A program made the position numbers and the translations under genes. The notes under the pieces are model-generated. The model was not told the DNA's origin, searched no databases, and saw only the letters and a program-made list of their open reading frames with translations. Positions 8,531-16,446 of a stretch of 55,555 nucleotides of DNA are shown one piece after another. Positions within the stretch are counted from its first letter, which is position 1. Every line of letters begins with the position of its first letter. The DNA is taken from positions 1 through 55,555 of the forward strand of contig DAOUJX010000036.1 in the NCBI GenBank assembly GCA_034422075.1. The letters run 5' to 3'. The DNA is from S34-282 sp034422075. Lineage in GTDB: Bacteria > Chloroflexota > Dehalococcoidia > Lucifugimonadales > Australimonadaceae.

Positions 8531-10441
8531 CTATGCGGTGGGCCTAGGCGCGTGCTGGGCGCAGTCGGGGCAGCGCATCAGCTCGGGCCATTGCGCCGCG
8601 ACACGGGTGCGCACGCCGAACCTCTCTAGCTGCTTGAGCAGCGTGCAGACCGGCAACCCAACGACATTCAGGTAGCAGCCGCGCACTGCGGCGGCTGGCG
8701 CAAACGACGCGCTCTGCACCGCGTACGCGCCCGCCTTGTCCGCCGCATCGCCGGACGCGATGTATGCGGCGATTTCGGCGTCGCTGTAGTCGCGCATCAC
8801 GACGCGCGAGGTGCGGTGCACCACCGACGATGCGCCGGAAGCGGCATCGACGAGCGCAATCGCCGTTACCACGCGGTGCTCGCGTCCGCGTAGCGCGCGG
8901 AGCATCGCGTCAGCCTCGGCGTCGTCAGCGGGCTTGCCAAGGGCCCGGTCATCAATCGTGACGACGGTATCCGCACCAATGATCGTGCCGCGAGAGCGTG
9001 CCTCCGCGACAGCCCTGGCCTTGGCAAGCGCGCGCTCTTGAGCAAGCGCGACGGGGTCGGCGGAATCGGCGGGCGGCTCCGGCACGGCGGCGTCTAGCGC
9101 ATCGATCGGCTCACCAAGCGCTCGGTCGATGATCTCGCGCCGCCGGGGCGAGGCGGAAGCCAGTACGAGGTTGCGGCGCGTGGCGGCGGCGGCGCGCTGC
9201 GCCGTGTCGAGCGCCAGCATGGCGATGCACTCGACGTGGTGTGTCTGCGGGAACATGTCGACGGGCTGCACGCCCTCGAGCCGGAACGGGCCGGCGGTGA
9301 GCATGGCCAGATCGCGGGCCAGCGTCTCAGGGTCGCACGAGACGTACGCTATGCGGCTGGGCTGCGCAGCCAGCAGCGCATCGAGCGTTCCCGGTAGGCA
9401 CCCGGCGCGCGGCGGGTCGAGGATGACGGCATCGATGGGTGTCTCCGCCGCCACTTCGGCGAGCACGCTTTCGGTGCGTCCAAGCCGGAACTCCACGTTG
9501 GGCAGGCCATTGGCGTTGTGTCGCGCATCGGCGACCGCAGGCCCCGACTCCTCAATGGCTATGACGCGCTTGGCGCTGGCGGCGAGCAGCACGGCGAACG
9601 TCCCCACGCCGGCGTAGGCGTCAACGAGCGTCTCGCTGCCAGAGAGCCCCAGCGCCTCGCTGACCACGCATGCCATCTGCTCAAGCTGCGGCGTGTTCAC
9701 CTGGAAGAAGGAGGGCGAGGCGATGCGGAAGGCGTACCCTGCGACGCTCTCTTCGTAGTGGGGCTGGCCGGAATCGAACGGGATATCGGGGTGCTGCAGC
9801 GTGGGCTGGAGCATCCACGAGCCGCTGTTAACGCCCACGCGCACTGACAACTGGGTCGTCTCCGCCGCGCGCCCTTGCAGCGCGGCCAGCATCTCGTTGA
9901 TGCGCGGCGCCATGAGCAGGCATTCGTCAATATCAACGTGGCGGCGCGTTTCGCGGTTAACGAATCCGAGTCGGCCCGGCCCGTTAGGGGCGCTAGGACG
10001 GCTGATGGTAAAGCGGGCATGGTTGCGGTAGCCCAGTTGCTGCGGGCTCGGCAGCGTTGGCAGCACCGCAGCGCCTGTAATGCCACCGACGCGTTCGAGC
10101 GCATCGACGACGGTCAGCCGCTTCAATTCCAGTTGGTGCTCGTAGGCGATGTGCTGCCACTGACAGCCGCTGCAATCGCCGACGTAGCGGCAGGGCGCGG
10201 CAACGCGGTGCGGCGATGGTTCAACGACTTCAACGGCGCGCGCGACGATGTGGCTGCGCCGCTCACGGACGACCTCGGCAACTACCTCCTCGCCCGGTAT
10301 CCCGCCGATAACGAATACCTGCTTGCCGTCCGACTCGGCCACGGCCTCGCCGAGGCGGCCCATGCCCCGTAGGCGGAGGCGCAGGAGTCGCGGCTCGGGG
10401 GGGCCCGCGTGGCCCCCTTGGCGTGTCGGCGATACGACCAC
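8531..10441 (-). CDS. rlmD-maf: 23S rRNA/tRNA uracil-C5 methyltransferase (RlmD/TrmA family) fused to Maf nucleotide pyrophosphatase
   Basis: One uninterrupted frame of 636 residues holds two enzymes. Residues about 18-75 form a TRAM RNA-binding domain; Cys84, Cys90, Cys93 and Cys174 match the 4Fe-4S ligands of RumA/RlmD; DAYAGVGTF (about 274) binds SAM; DPPRAG (about 343) and YVSCDP (Cys369) are the catalytic motifs for m5U formation. From about residue 423 a complete Maf domain follows (VLASASPRRREI, IIGADTVV, NVVGLP), a pyrophosphatase that removes non-canonical nucleoside triphosphates. A further 20 residues contain CPDCAQH. The start is the GTG at 10441, 7 nt after a TATCAT box; codons further upstream overlap mhpE and are not conserved. 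An internal ATG at 9220 could also start Maf alone. Confidence 0.88.
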   Translation of the reverse strand: MVVSPTRQGGHAGPPEPRLLRLRLRGMGRLGEAVAESDGKQVFVIGGIPGEEVVAEVVRERRSHIVARAVEVVEPSPHRVAAPCRYVGDCSGCQWQHIAYEHQLELKRLTVVDALERVGGITGAAVLPTLPSPQQLGYRNHARFTISRPSAPNGPGRLGFVNRETRRHVDIDECLLMAPRINEMLAALQGRAAETTQLSVRVGVNSGSWMLQPTLQHPDIPFDSGQPHYEESVAGYAFRIASPSFFQVNTPQLEQMACVVSEALGLSGSETLVDAYAGVGTFAVLLAASAKRVIAIEESGPAVADARHNANGLPNVEFRLGRTESVLAEVAAETPIDAVILDPPRAGCLPGTLDALLAAQPSRIAYVSCDPETLARDLAMLTAGPFRLEGVQPVDMFPQTHHVECIAMLALDTAQRAAAATRRNLVLASASPRRREIIDRALGEPIDALDAAVPEPPADSADPVALAQERALAKARAVAEARSRGTIIGADTVVTIDDRALGKPADDAEADAMLRALRGREHRVVTAIALVDAASGASSVVHRTSRVVMRDYSDAEIAAYIASGDAADKAGAYAVQSASFAPAAAVRGCYLNVVGLPVCTLLKQLERFGVRTRVAAQWPELMRCPDCAQHAPRPTA

Positions 10442-10448
10442 GTTGTTG

Positions 10449-10454
10449 ATGATA
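10449..10454 (-). promoter_or_regulatory. Candidate -10 box of a leaderless promoter
   Basis: TATCAT on the minus strand, 7 nt before the GTG start of the methyltransferase-Maf gene. It lies just downstream of the terminator of the preceding operon, as expected for a fresh promoter. Confidence 0.45.
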
Positions 10455-10480
10455 GCAGTGCGACGCGGCAAGCACGCAAA

Positions 10481-10504
10481 GGGCCCCGCCAACTGGCGGG
10501 GCCC
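10481..10504 (-). terminator. Terminator hairpin after mhpE
   Basis: An 11-bp perfect GC-rich stem (GGGCCCCGCCA with its complement) with a 2-nt loop, followed on the minus strand by TTT. It closes the mhpD-mhpF-mhpE transcript 32 nt after the mhpE stop. The T tract is short, so efficiency is uncertain. Confidence 0.7.
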
Positions 10505-10535
10505 CGAAAGTGTCATGAACGTCCGGCGGGCCCAG

Positions 10536-11555
10536 CTACCCTTTCTGCGCAGCCAGCTCCGAAGCAAGGTCAATGATGGAGTCTTCCTGTCCGCCGACGA
10601 CCTTGCGCCTGCCCAGTTCCATGAGGATGTCGCGCGGCTCGATGTTGAACTTGGCCGCCGCCCGGTAGGTGTGGAGAAGGAAGGAGGAGTAGACACCCGC
10701 GTAGCCGAGCACGAGGCTGGCGCGGTCGATGATTTGCGGGCGTTGCATCATGGGACGAACGACGTCCTCCGCCGCGTCCATGATCTTGTAGACGTCCACG
10801 CCCGTCTCGTAGCCCTCAAGTTCGAGGACGGCCGCGAGCACCTCTGTTTGCGCGTTGCCGGCGCCGGCGCCAAGGCCGCCGAGGCACCCGTCGACGTACT
10901 CGGCACCCTCCTCGATGGCAGCCAGCGAGTTGCCGATGCCGAGTCCCAAGTTGTTGTGGCAGTGAATGCCGACCTTGGTCTCGGGATCGAGGGCGTCGCG
11001 CAGGGAGGAGACACGGCGGCGCACGCCGTCGGGGCGCAGCGCGCCCGCGGAGTCAGTGACGTAGACTGCTTGCGCGCCGGACGCCTCCTGCACCTTCGCC
11101 TGCTCGACCAAGTCGTCGGGCTCGATCATGTGAGCCATCATGAGAAAGCCCAGCGTCTCCATGCCCAACTCACGGGCGAGCCCGATGTGCTGCACGGCGA
11201 TGTCGGCCTCGGTGCAGTGGGTGGCGATGCGAACAGCGCGCGCCCCTCTGTCGTAGGCCTCCTTCAGGTCCTCCTGAATGCCGATGCCCGGAAGAAGCAG
11301 GACGGTGATGCTGGAGTTCGTGAGCGCCCCTTGCACCGCACGCAGCAATTGCTGCTCGTCGGTGTGGGAGAAGCCGTAGTTCTGGGATGAGCCGCCGAGG
11401 CCGTCGCCGTGCGAGACCTCGATGAGCGGCACGCCTGCATCGTCGAGCGCGCGTGCAATCTCCGTCACCTGCTCCACCGTGTATTGGTGCGCCATGGGAT
11501 GCGAGCCATCGCGCATGGTGGAATCGACGAGGCGTACGTAACCCTTGCTGGACAT
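10536..11555 (-). CDS. mhpE: 4-hydroxy-2-oxovalerate aldolase
   Basis: Splits 4-hydroxy-2-oxovalerate into pyruvate and acetaldehyde, the last carbon-carbon cleavage of meta-cleavage pathways. The 339-residue product belongs to the HMGL-like DRE-TIM metallolyases: VDSTMRDGSHPMAHQ carries the substrate Arg-Asp and metal-binding Asp, and GIHCHNNLGLGIGNS the metal His pair. DVYKIMDAAEDVV and the C-terminal aldehyde-channel domain match DmpG/MhpE. It normally works as a complex with the acylating acetaldehyde dehydrogenase so that acetaldehyde is channelled. The mhpF stop lies 2 nt before its ATG, and GGAGG is inside the end of mhpF, so translation is coupled. Confidence 0.95.
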   Translation of the reverse strand: MSSKGYVRLVDSTMRDGSHPMAHQYTVEQVTEIARALDDAGVPLIEVSHGDGLGGSSQNYGFSHTDEQQLLRAVQGALTNSSITVLLLPGIGIQEDLKEAYDRGARAVRIATHCTEADIAVQHIGLARELGMETLGFLMMAHMIEPDDLVEQAKVQEASGAQAVYVTDSAGALRPDGVRRRVSSLRDALDPETKVGIHCHNNLGLGIGNSLAAIEEGAEYVDGCLGGLGAGAGNAQTEVLAAVLELEGYETGVDVYKIMDAAEDVVRPMMQRPQIIDRASLVLGYAGVYSSFLLHTYRAAAKFNIEPRDILMELGRRKVVGGQEDSIIDLASELAAQKG

Positions 11556-11557
11556 AC

Positions 11558-12460
11558 TTACCCTCCTATCGATGCAGTGGTCTGGGTGGGCAGCCCCAGA
11601 AGGTGCTTGGCGAACTGGTCGCCCACCTCGACGGCGGCTGCCGTCATGATGTCGAGGTTGCCGGCGTACTTGGGAAGGAACATTCCAGCGCCCTCGACTT
11701 CGATGGTCACCACCACGCGGTCGTCGTAGAAGATGGGGTCGACGCGCAGGTGGTAGCCGGGCACGTAGGTTTGGATCCGCTCTACCGTCTCATGTATGGA
11801 GCCGAGGATGGCCTCGCGGTCCATCTCCTCGACCTGGCAATAGATGGTGTCGCGCATCATGATAGGAGGCTCGGCCGGGTTGAGGATGATGATGGCCTTG
11901 CCGCGCTCCGCGCCGCCGATGCGGACGATGCCCGTGGCGGTGGTCTGCGTGAACTCGTCGATGTTCTGGCGAGTTCCCGGACCCGCGCTGCGCGACGAGA
12001 TGGTCGCGACGATCTCGGCGTAAGGCACGCGCGTCACCTTGGAGACGGCGTTGACAATGGGAATGGTCGCCTGCCCTCCGCAGGTGATGAGGTTCACGTT
12101 GGGCTCATCCAACACGTCGCCGATGTTCACGTAAGGGACGACGTACGGGCCGATGGCGGCGGGGGTGAGGTCGATGGCGATCTTGCCCAACTCCTTGTAG
12201 AGAGGGGCGTTGGACATGTGCGCTTTCGCGCTCGTGGCCTCGTAGACGACCTTGACGTCCTCGTGGTCCCTCTTGAAGCCCTCGATGCCCTCAGCGGTGG
12301 TGCGAAAGCCCATCTGCGAGGCAAGCGCGAGCCCCTCGGAACGCGGGTCGATGCCGACCATGAGCTTCATTTCGAGGCGAGGATGATCCTCCAGTTTGAG
12401 CATCAGGTCGGTGCCGATGTTGCCCGACCCGACGATGGCCACTCCAATCTTGTCCGCCAT
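11558..12460 (-). CDS. mhpF: Acetaldehyde dehydrogenase (acylating)
   Basis: Oxidises acetaldehyde with NAD+ and CoA to acetyl-CoA, in complex with the MhpE aldolase. The 300-residue product starts MADKIGVAIVGSGNIGTDL with the Rossmann motif GSGNIG; the catalytic Cys is in LITCGGQATIP (about residue 127), and the NPAEPPIMMRDTI segment is characteristic of DmpF/MhpF. Length is that of the family. GAGGAGG lies about 8 nt before the ATG. Gene order hydratase-dehydrogenase-aldolase is the classical meta-pathway order. Confidence 0.95.
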   Translation of the reverse strand: MADKIGVAIVGSGNIGTDLMLKLEDHPRLEMKLMVGIDPRSEGLALASQMGFRTTAEGIEGFKRDHEDVKVVYEATSAKAHMSNAPLYKELGKIAIDLTPAAIGPYVVPYVNIGDVLDEPNVNLITCGGQATIPIVNAVSKVTRVPYAEIVATISSRSAGPGTRQNIDEFTQTTATGIVRIGGAERGKAIIILNPAEPPIMMRDTIYCQVEEMDREAILGSIHETVERIQTYVPGYHLRVDPIFYDDRVVVTIEVEGAGMFLPKYAGNLDIMTAAAVEVGDQFAKHLLGLPTQTTASIGG

Positions 12461-12508
12461 CTTCTGACCTCCTCGGCAAGTGTTGCACGCGCCTACGGGC
12501 GCGCGCCG

Positions 12509-13300
12509 CTAGTCGACGAACTTGGCGCTCACCACACCAACATTGTCGAACGTGGCAACGATGGTGTCGCCGGCCTGCACGGGCGTCATGCCGACGAGCG
12601 CACCGGGCATGACCAGTTCTCCCGCGTTCAGGGAGACGCCATACTCGCCCAGCTTGTTGGCACACCATGCGACGGCGTTGGCCGGGTTGCCGAGAACGGC
12701 AGCGCCGGTGCCGCGGCTCAGCTCCTCGCCGTTCTTCTGGAAGGCGAGGCCTTCGTTCACGAGGTCGAGACCACCGACCTGTACCTGTTGCTTGCCGACG
12801 ACTGCGGCCATGTGGGAGGCGTTGTCGGCGATGGTATCGGCCAGCTTGATCTTCCAGTCAGCAATCCGGCTTCCCACCACCTCCAGGGAGGCAACGACGT
12901 AGTCGGTCGCTTCTAGCACGTCGTCCACGCTGACGCCGGGGCCCTTGAGCGTGCTCTTGAGGTAGAACGTAATTTCCGGCTCAACCCTCGGCTGATGCAG
13001 CGCCGAGACCGAAAGCTCGACGCCGTCCTCAAAGACCATGTCCTCGAAAATCATGCCGTAGTCGGGCTGGTCGATGCCGAGCATTTGCTGCATTGCGGCG
13101 CTGGTCAATCCGACCTTCTTGCCGACAATCCTCTTTCCGCCCGCCAGTTTGCGGTCGAGAACGACCTGCTGAACGCGGTATGCGTCCTCGGCGGAAATGT
13201 CGGCGTAGCGTTCGGTCAGCGGCGAGACGTAGTTGTGCGTCTGCTCAGCGTCCCAAAGCGCGTCCGCAAGCTCCTTCACTTGTGCGTCGGTCAAACTCAT
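12509..13300 (-). CDS. mhpD: 2-oxopent-4-enoate hydratase / 4-oxalocrotonate decarboxylase family
   Basis: A 263-residue member of the FAH-related MhpD/DmpE/DmpH group. With mhpF and mhpE downstream it most likely adds water to 2-hydroxypenta-2,4-dienoate to give 4-hydroxy-2-oxovalerate. Metal-binding region: RVEPEITFYLKS (Glu-x-Glu) and the KVGLTS loop. Hydratases and the 4-oxalocrotonate decarboxylases of the same family cannot be separated by eye, so the alternative is DmpH-like. The ATG follows a purine-rich site (GAGAGGAG). The gap to mhpF is 48 nt. A ring-cleaving dioxygenase is not present in the window. Confidence 0.88.
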   Translation of the reverse strand: MSLTDAQVKELADALWDAEQTHNYVSPLTERYADISAEDAYRVQQVVLDRKLAGGKRIVGKKVGLTSAAMQQMLGIDQPDYGMIFEDMVFEDGVELSVSALHQPRVEPEITFYLKSTLKGPGVSVDDVLEATDYVVASLEVVGSRIADWKIKLADTIADNASHMAAVVGKQQVQVGGLDLVNEGLAFQKNGEELSRGTGAAVLGNPANAVAWCANKLGEYGVSLNAGELVMPGALVGMTPVQAGDTIVATFDNVGVVSAKFVD

Positions 13301-13334
13301 CGCCTCTCCTCTCTCATTCCGCAGTGTACGAGGT

Positions 13335-13976
13335 CTATATCTGCTTGAGGCCCATCCCCTTCGCGGCCTCGAGGTACGGCAGGCCCTGCTTCAGGCCTTC
13401 CTTGAATACATCTTCCTTCTGCTTGATCTTGTCGACCTCGTCGAGCGCCTGCTCGTAGAGGTCTTGGGGAACGACGACGGCGCCCGTCTCGTCGGCGAAG
13501 ACGAAGTCGCCGGGGTGGACGGAAACGCCCCCGACCTTGACGGGCTCCTGCCCGACCGAGCCGAGGCGCAGGCGCGTCTTGCCGGCGGTCGGACAGATGT
13601 GACGCGTCAGCACGGGGAAGCCCAGCTTACGCATAATGTCGGCGTCGCGCACCGCGCCGTCGACGATGAGGCCGGAGACGCCTAGGTTCTGGGCGGCCAT
13701 GGCGGCTAGCTCTCCCCAAACGGTGATGTACTCGCCGTCGACGTCGATGACGATGACGTCATCCTTGGATGCCTTGGCGAGAATCTGGCCAAGCGCTATC
13801 TCGTCGGCATTGAAGGTGCCGGCCGTGCCGACAAGCATCCGAACGGTGAGCGCCCTGCCCCAGAACTTCTGCCCGTGCGACAGGGGCTGAAGTCCGACCA
13901 TCGCCCCGTCGCATTTGAGGATGTCCAGCGCGTCGGCGAACATCCCACTGTCAATTCCCTCATAGCTCTGCGCCAT
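13335..13976 (-). CDS. RraA-family protein (possible 4-hydroxy-4-methyl-2-oxoglutarate-type aldolase)
   Basis: A 213-residue protein of the RraA/HMG-aldolase family. These enzymes use a divalent metal and a short active-site motif to cleave pyruvate from 4-hydroxy-2-oxo acids or decarboxylate oxaloacetate; a few bind RNase E instead. The motif GLIVDGAVRDAD (about residues 102-113) contains the Arg-Asp pair for pyruvate and metal binding, and VWGELAAMAAQNLGVSG precedes it as in aldolases. Position at the head of a pyruvate-yielding catabolic operon favours an aldolase role. AAGGAG is 7 nt before the ATG. The C-terminal helix is longer than in E. coli RraA. Confidence 0.8.
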   Translation of the reverse strand: MAQSYEGIDSGMFADALDILKCDGAMVGLQPLSHGQKFWGRALTVRMLVGTAGTFNADEIALGQILAKASKDDVIVIDVDGEYITVWGELAAMAAQNLGVSGLIVDGAVRDADIMRKLGFPVLTRHICPTAGKTRLRLGSVGQEPVKVGGVSVHPGDFVFADETGAVVVPQDLYEQALDEVDKIKQKEDVFKEGLKQGLPYLEAAKGMGLKQI

Positions 13977-14009
13977 TGAATCGCTCCTTGCATCGCGGGA
14001 GTTGGGTTG

Positions 14010-14015
14010 ATTCTA
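14010..14015 (-). promoter_or_regulatory. Candidate -10 box for the RraA-mhpDFE operon
   Basis: TAGAAT on the minus strand, 33 nt before the ATG at 13976, leaving room for the AAGGAG ribosome site. No clear -35 box is visible. Confidence 0.35.
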
Positions 14016-14064
14016 GCAGGAAGCGGCGGATGGGGCAGCGCCCACCCGCAATATGCGTAGGCGC

Positions 14065-14070
14065 TAGAAT
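14065..14070 (+). promoter_or_regulatory. Candidate -10 box of a leaderless promoter
   Basis: TAGAAT, 9 nt before the ATG at 14080, with no Shine-Dalgarno sequence between. It forms a divergent pair with the TAGAAT box on the other strand. Confidence 0.45.
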
Positions 14071-14079
14071 GGCGCGCAT

Positions 14080-14886
14080 ATGGAAGGCATTGCAGGCAAA
14101 GTCGCAATCGTCACAGGTGCGGGCCGGGGCATCGGACGCGGCCTCGCTGAGGCGCTCGCCTCGCACGGTGCGCGGCTCGTGCTGAACGACCTCGACGAGG
14201 GCCCGCTCGCGGAAACCGCCTCCGGCATGGAGTACGCGGCGACGGTCGCAGGCTCGGTGGCGGATGAGCGAATGGGCGAGCACCTCGTTGGTGCGGCACA
14301 GGAGCAATTCGGCGGCGTAGACCTTGTCGCAACCTGCGCGGGCTATACGTGGGACGGCATGTTCCACAGGATGAGCGACGAGCAGTGGCAGGCCATGCTC
14401 GATGTCCACCTGACGGGCACGTACCGCGTGCTGAGAGCAGCATTTGTCGCCATGCGAGAAGCGTCGCGAGCCGAACGGCAGCGCGAGGCGCCCCAAGTCG
14501 CGCGCAAGATCGTGACCGTGTCGTCCATGTCGGCGTTCGGCAACCTCGGTCAGGCGAACTACGCGGCGGCCAAGGCCGGCATCGTCGGGCTGACGAGGAC
14601 GATTGCAATCGAGGGGGCGGCATTCAACATACTGGCCAATTCGGTGGCGTTCGGCCCAATCGACACGCGCCTAACGCGCTCGCGCGAGTCACAGGACGAG
14701 CGGGTCGGCGAGGCGCAGCAAGGAATCCCCGACGCGGCGCGAGAGCGCTACCTTGCAACCATCCCGCTCGGGCGAGTCGGCATGGTCGACGAGGCCGTCG
14801 GGCCGCTGCTTTTCCTGCTCTCCGACCACGCGAACTATGTATCGGGGGCGCTGCTGGAAGTCAATGGCGCTGCGCACATCGCCTAG
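14080..14886 (+). CDS. Short-chain dehydrogenase/reductase (FabG-like)
   Basis: A 268-residue classical SDR. TGAGRGIG (residues 12-19) binds NAD(P); VSSMSAFG provides the catalytic Ser and YAAAK the Tyr-Lys pair, so unlike the SDR at 1921 the active site is complete. The usual NNAG motif is altered to TCAG. The C-terminal YVSGALLEVNGAAHI is family-typical. An insert near residues 125-140 (ASRAERQREAPQ) lengthens the loop before the catalytic strand. Divergent from the RraA-mhp operon, it may oxidise an alcohol feeding that pathway, but no substrate can be assigned. Confidence 0.88.
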   Translation: MEGIAGKVAIVTGAGRGIGRGLAEALASHGARLVLNDLDEGPLAETASGMEYAATVAGSVADERMGEHLVGAAQEQFGGVDLVATCAGYTWDGMFHRMSDEQWQAMLDVHLTGTYRVLRAAFVAMREASRAERQREAPQVARKIVTVSSMSAFGNLGQANYAAAKAGIVGLTRTIAIEGAAFNILANSVAFGPIDTRLTRSRESQDERVGEAQQGIPDAARERYLATIPLGRVGMVDEAVGPLLFLLSDHANYVSGALLEVNGAAHIA

Positions 14887-14896
14887 GCGCAGGCTG

Positions 14897-15418
14897 CTAG
14901 ATGAGATTACGCAAGCGGCTGCGCAGCAACAGGTGGATGCCCACCAGCATCAGCGTCGCTATCCCGACGAATAGCCACAACTCGTAGGAGACAGGCGCGT
15001 TGACGACGCCGAGCGCCGTCCCCGCAGCCGGTGGATGCTCCGTCAGCGTCATTGCCATCAGGAAGATCGTGATGCCAACGCAGATGGCGGCATAGAGCGA
15101 AAAGAAGAGCGTCTGCGAATCAAGCCACTCCCCGAAAGCGCCGGTCATTCCTGCGGCGAATGCGGTGCCGACGCCGAGCGCCAAGATGTGGCCGCCGATC
15201 GTATTGCGGGGCTGCGCCGTCGCGCTGCGTGGCATGATGAACAGAACGAAGGCTGACGATGCGATGGCCGCAACGAGCACGGCCCGGGCAACTTCAGATC
15301 CCGTCAGCAGCGCTTGGGCCCACAGGACGACAAACAGCGCAAACGTCGCGATGACGAGCTGTCCGACGTAGCGGCGCGACGTGCGCCTGATCCACGGATC
15401 GAATAGACGCCGCAGCAT
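14897..15418 (-). CDS. HPP family membrane protein
   Basis: A 173-residue protein with four predicted membrane helices and the family signature EHPPAAGTALG (about residues 128-138). HPP proteins are found in bacteria and plastids; some have been linked to nitrite transport, but the role here is unknown. The N-terminal 18 residues are basic (RRTSRR), placing that end in the cytoplasm. It lies 12 nt after the stop of the unknown gene upstream, so the two are probably co-transcribed. It converges with the SDR, ends 10 nt apart. Confidence 0.85.
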   Translation of the reverse strand: MLRRLFDPWIRRTSRRYVGQLVIATFALFVVLWAQALLTGSEVARAVLVAAIASSAFVLFIMPRSATAQPRNTIGGHILALGVGTAFAAGMTGAFGEWLDSQTLFFSLYAAICVGITIFLMAMTLTEHPPAAGTALGVVNAPVSYELWLFVGIATLMLVGIHLLLRSRLRNLI

Positions 15419-15430
15419 TGCTCGCTCGTC

Positions 15431-16141
15431 CTAGCGCGCCTTGAAGAGGGACAGGAAGCGGTCCTGGTACTCGTCGAAGAGGCCCCAGCGCTCGATCTCG
15501 GCGTGCACGTCGGACGGGTCGACGTTGCCCCGCTTGGCCTCCGCAAGCAGATGCTCGATGCGCTCACGGGCGTCGCGGGGGACGCCGCCCTCGGTGTCAA
15601 ACAGGCCGCGCGCATGCATCTCGGCGACGTTGGCGCGTACCGATGCGGACGTCAGGTCGAAGATGAACTTCATGAGCGAAACGTCCCAGAGCTCGTCGAC
15701 GCCCTGGATCACCGCCTCGAGGTTGCGCTCCTCACGGTCGAGCCAGCGCTTGAGGCGGTTGGTGACCTGTTGCACGTCGCCTGAGGCGATGTTGGTCTGC
15801 ATGCCCTCGTTCTTGTAGGCGTAGAGCAGACCCGGGGCGTCGTTTCCGCGCTCACGGGCGATGTTGCGCAGGAATTCGGCGGCGTGCTGGCCGAATCCCT
15901 CGTGGTTGAGCATGTAGTAGGGCGTCACCACCTTGGGCTGCTCGGCGGTGACGACACCCTCGCGGATCACGACGTCGTCGGGCGAGCGGTCGTCGATTTC
16001 GCGGTACGCAGGCTCGGTGACGAGGTAGTAGCGGATAGTCGTGCTGCCGAACGTTGCGAGGTGCTGCTTCGGAGGCCGCACGACCACGGTGTTCTCGATA
16101 GCGTGCGCCATGCGCATTTCGTGGATTTCTTCGTCGCTCAT
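15431..16141 (-). CDS. Conserved-looking hypothetical protein, 236 residues
   Basis: I do not recognise this protein. It is soluble and rich in charged residues, with no signal or membrane segment. The N-terminal half contains a predicted beta region (TTIRYYLVTEPAYREID, VVIREGVVTAEQPKVVTPYYML), the second half is helical with a WLDREERNLEAVIQGVDELW segment. The style (balanced composition, few repeats, codon use like its neighbours) supports a real gene. The ATG at 16141 is preceded by GAGG at 8 nt; an in-frame start 42 nt further upstream is possible. It shares a transcript with the HPP membrane protein and is divergent from the lpd operon. Confidence 0.65.
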   Translation of the reverse strand: MSDEEIHEMRMAHAIENTVVVRPPKQHLATFGSTTIRYYLVTEPAYREIDDRSPDDVVIREGVVTAEQPKVVTPYYMLNHEGFGQHAAEFLRNIARERGNDAPGLLYAYKNEGMQTNIASGDVQQVTNRLKRWLDREERNLEAVIQGVDELWDVSLMKFIFDLTSASVRANVAEMHARGLFDTEGGVPRDARERIEHLLAEAKRGNVDPSDVHAEIERWGLFDEYQDRFLSLFKAR

Positions 16142-16260
16142 CGCACTTTCCTCGCCAATCATCCACCATTGTATCGCGGACAAGCGTTTGCGCGCCTATT
16201 TCTCTGTCGCGCTTTCGGTTTCCGCAGCGACCTCTTGGCGCAAGCTAAATTCCCAAAACG

Positions 16261-16283
16261 TATCTATAGGCAGTATCTATAGG
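16261..16283. repeat. Tandem 10-bp direct repeat TATCTATAGG in an intergenic region
   Basis: TATCTATAGG occurs at 16261-16270 and again at 16274-16283, a 13-bp period, in a locally AT-rich stretch of the 305-bp gap between the unknown gene at 16141 and lpdA. Each copy contains the CTATAG palindrome. It may be an operator or a duplicated -10-like element for either divergent gene. Confidence 0.5.
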
Positions 16284-16330
16284 TTTGTCTTCGCTTTCTA
16301 CCCTCTTCCCATAACCGGCTTGGTAGGTGG

Positions 16331-16359
16331 TTTACGGCATGAAATGCGACCGCTATGCT
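16331..16359 (+). promoter_or_regulatory. Candidate promoter of the lpd-E1-E2 operon
   Basis: TTTACG (16331-16336), 17-nt spacer, TATGCT (16354-16359). The spacer contains the small inverted repeat GCATgaaATGC (16337-16347). Transcription from here would leave a leader of about 80 nt before the ATG at 16447. The rest of the 16142-16446 gap holds the tandem repeat listed separately and nothing else I can name. Confidence 0.4.
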
Positions 16360-16446
16360 ACATTGGCGAGGGGAATCGAGCGCAACGGCGGCGCCTGCAA
16401 CGCGCTGATATCTCCCCAAATTGGCGTGGAGCAAAAGGTTCTGTCT

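Noticed and set aside
10442..10696. Upstream extension of the rlmD-maf frame (85 codons)
   Set aside because: It overlaps the end of mhpE and the terminator hairpin and has no TRAM-domain similarity.
11453..12916. A 487-residue open frame antisense to mhpF and mhpD
   Set aside because: It crosses two clear genes on the other strand and its composition (Val/Asp/Gly/His-rich) is typical of a shadow frame.
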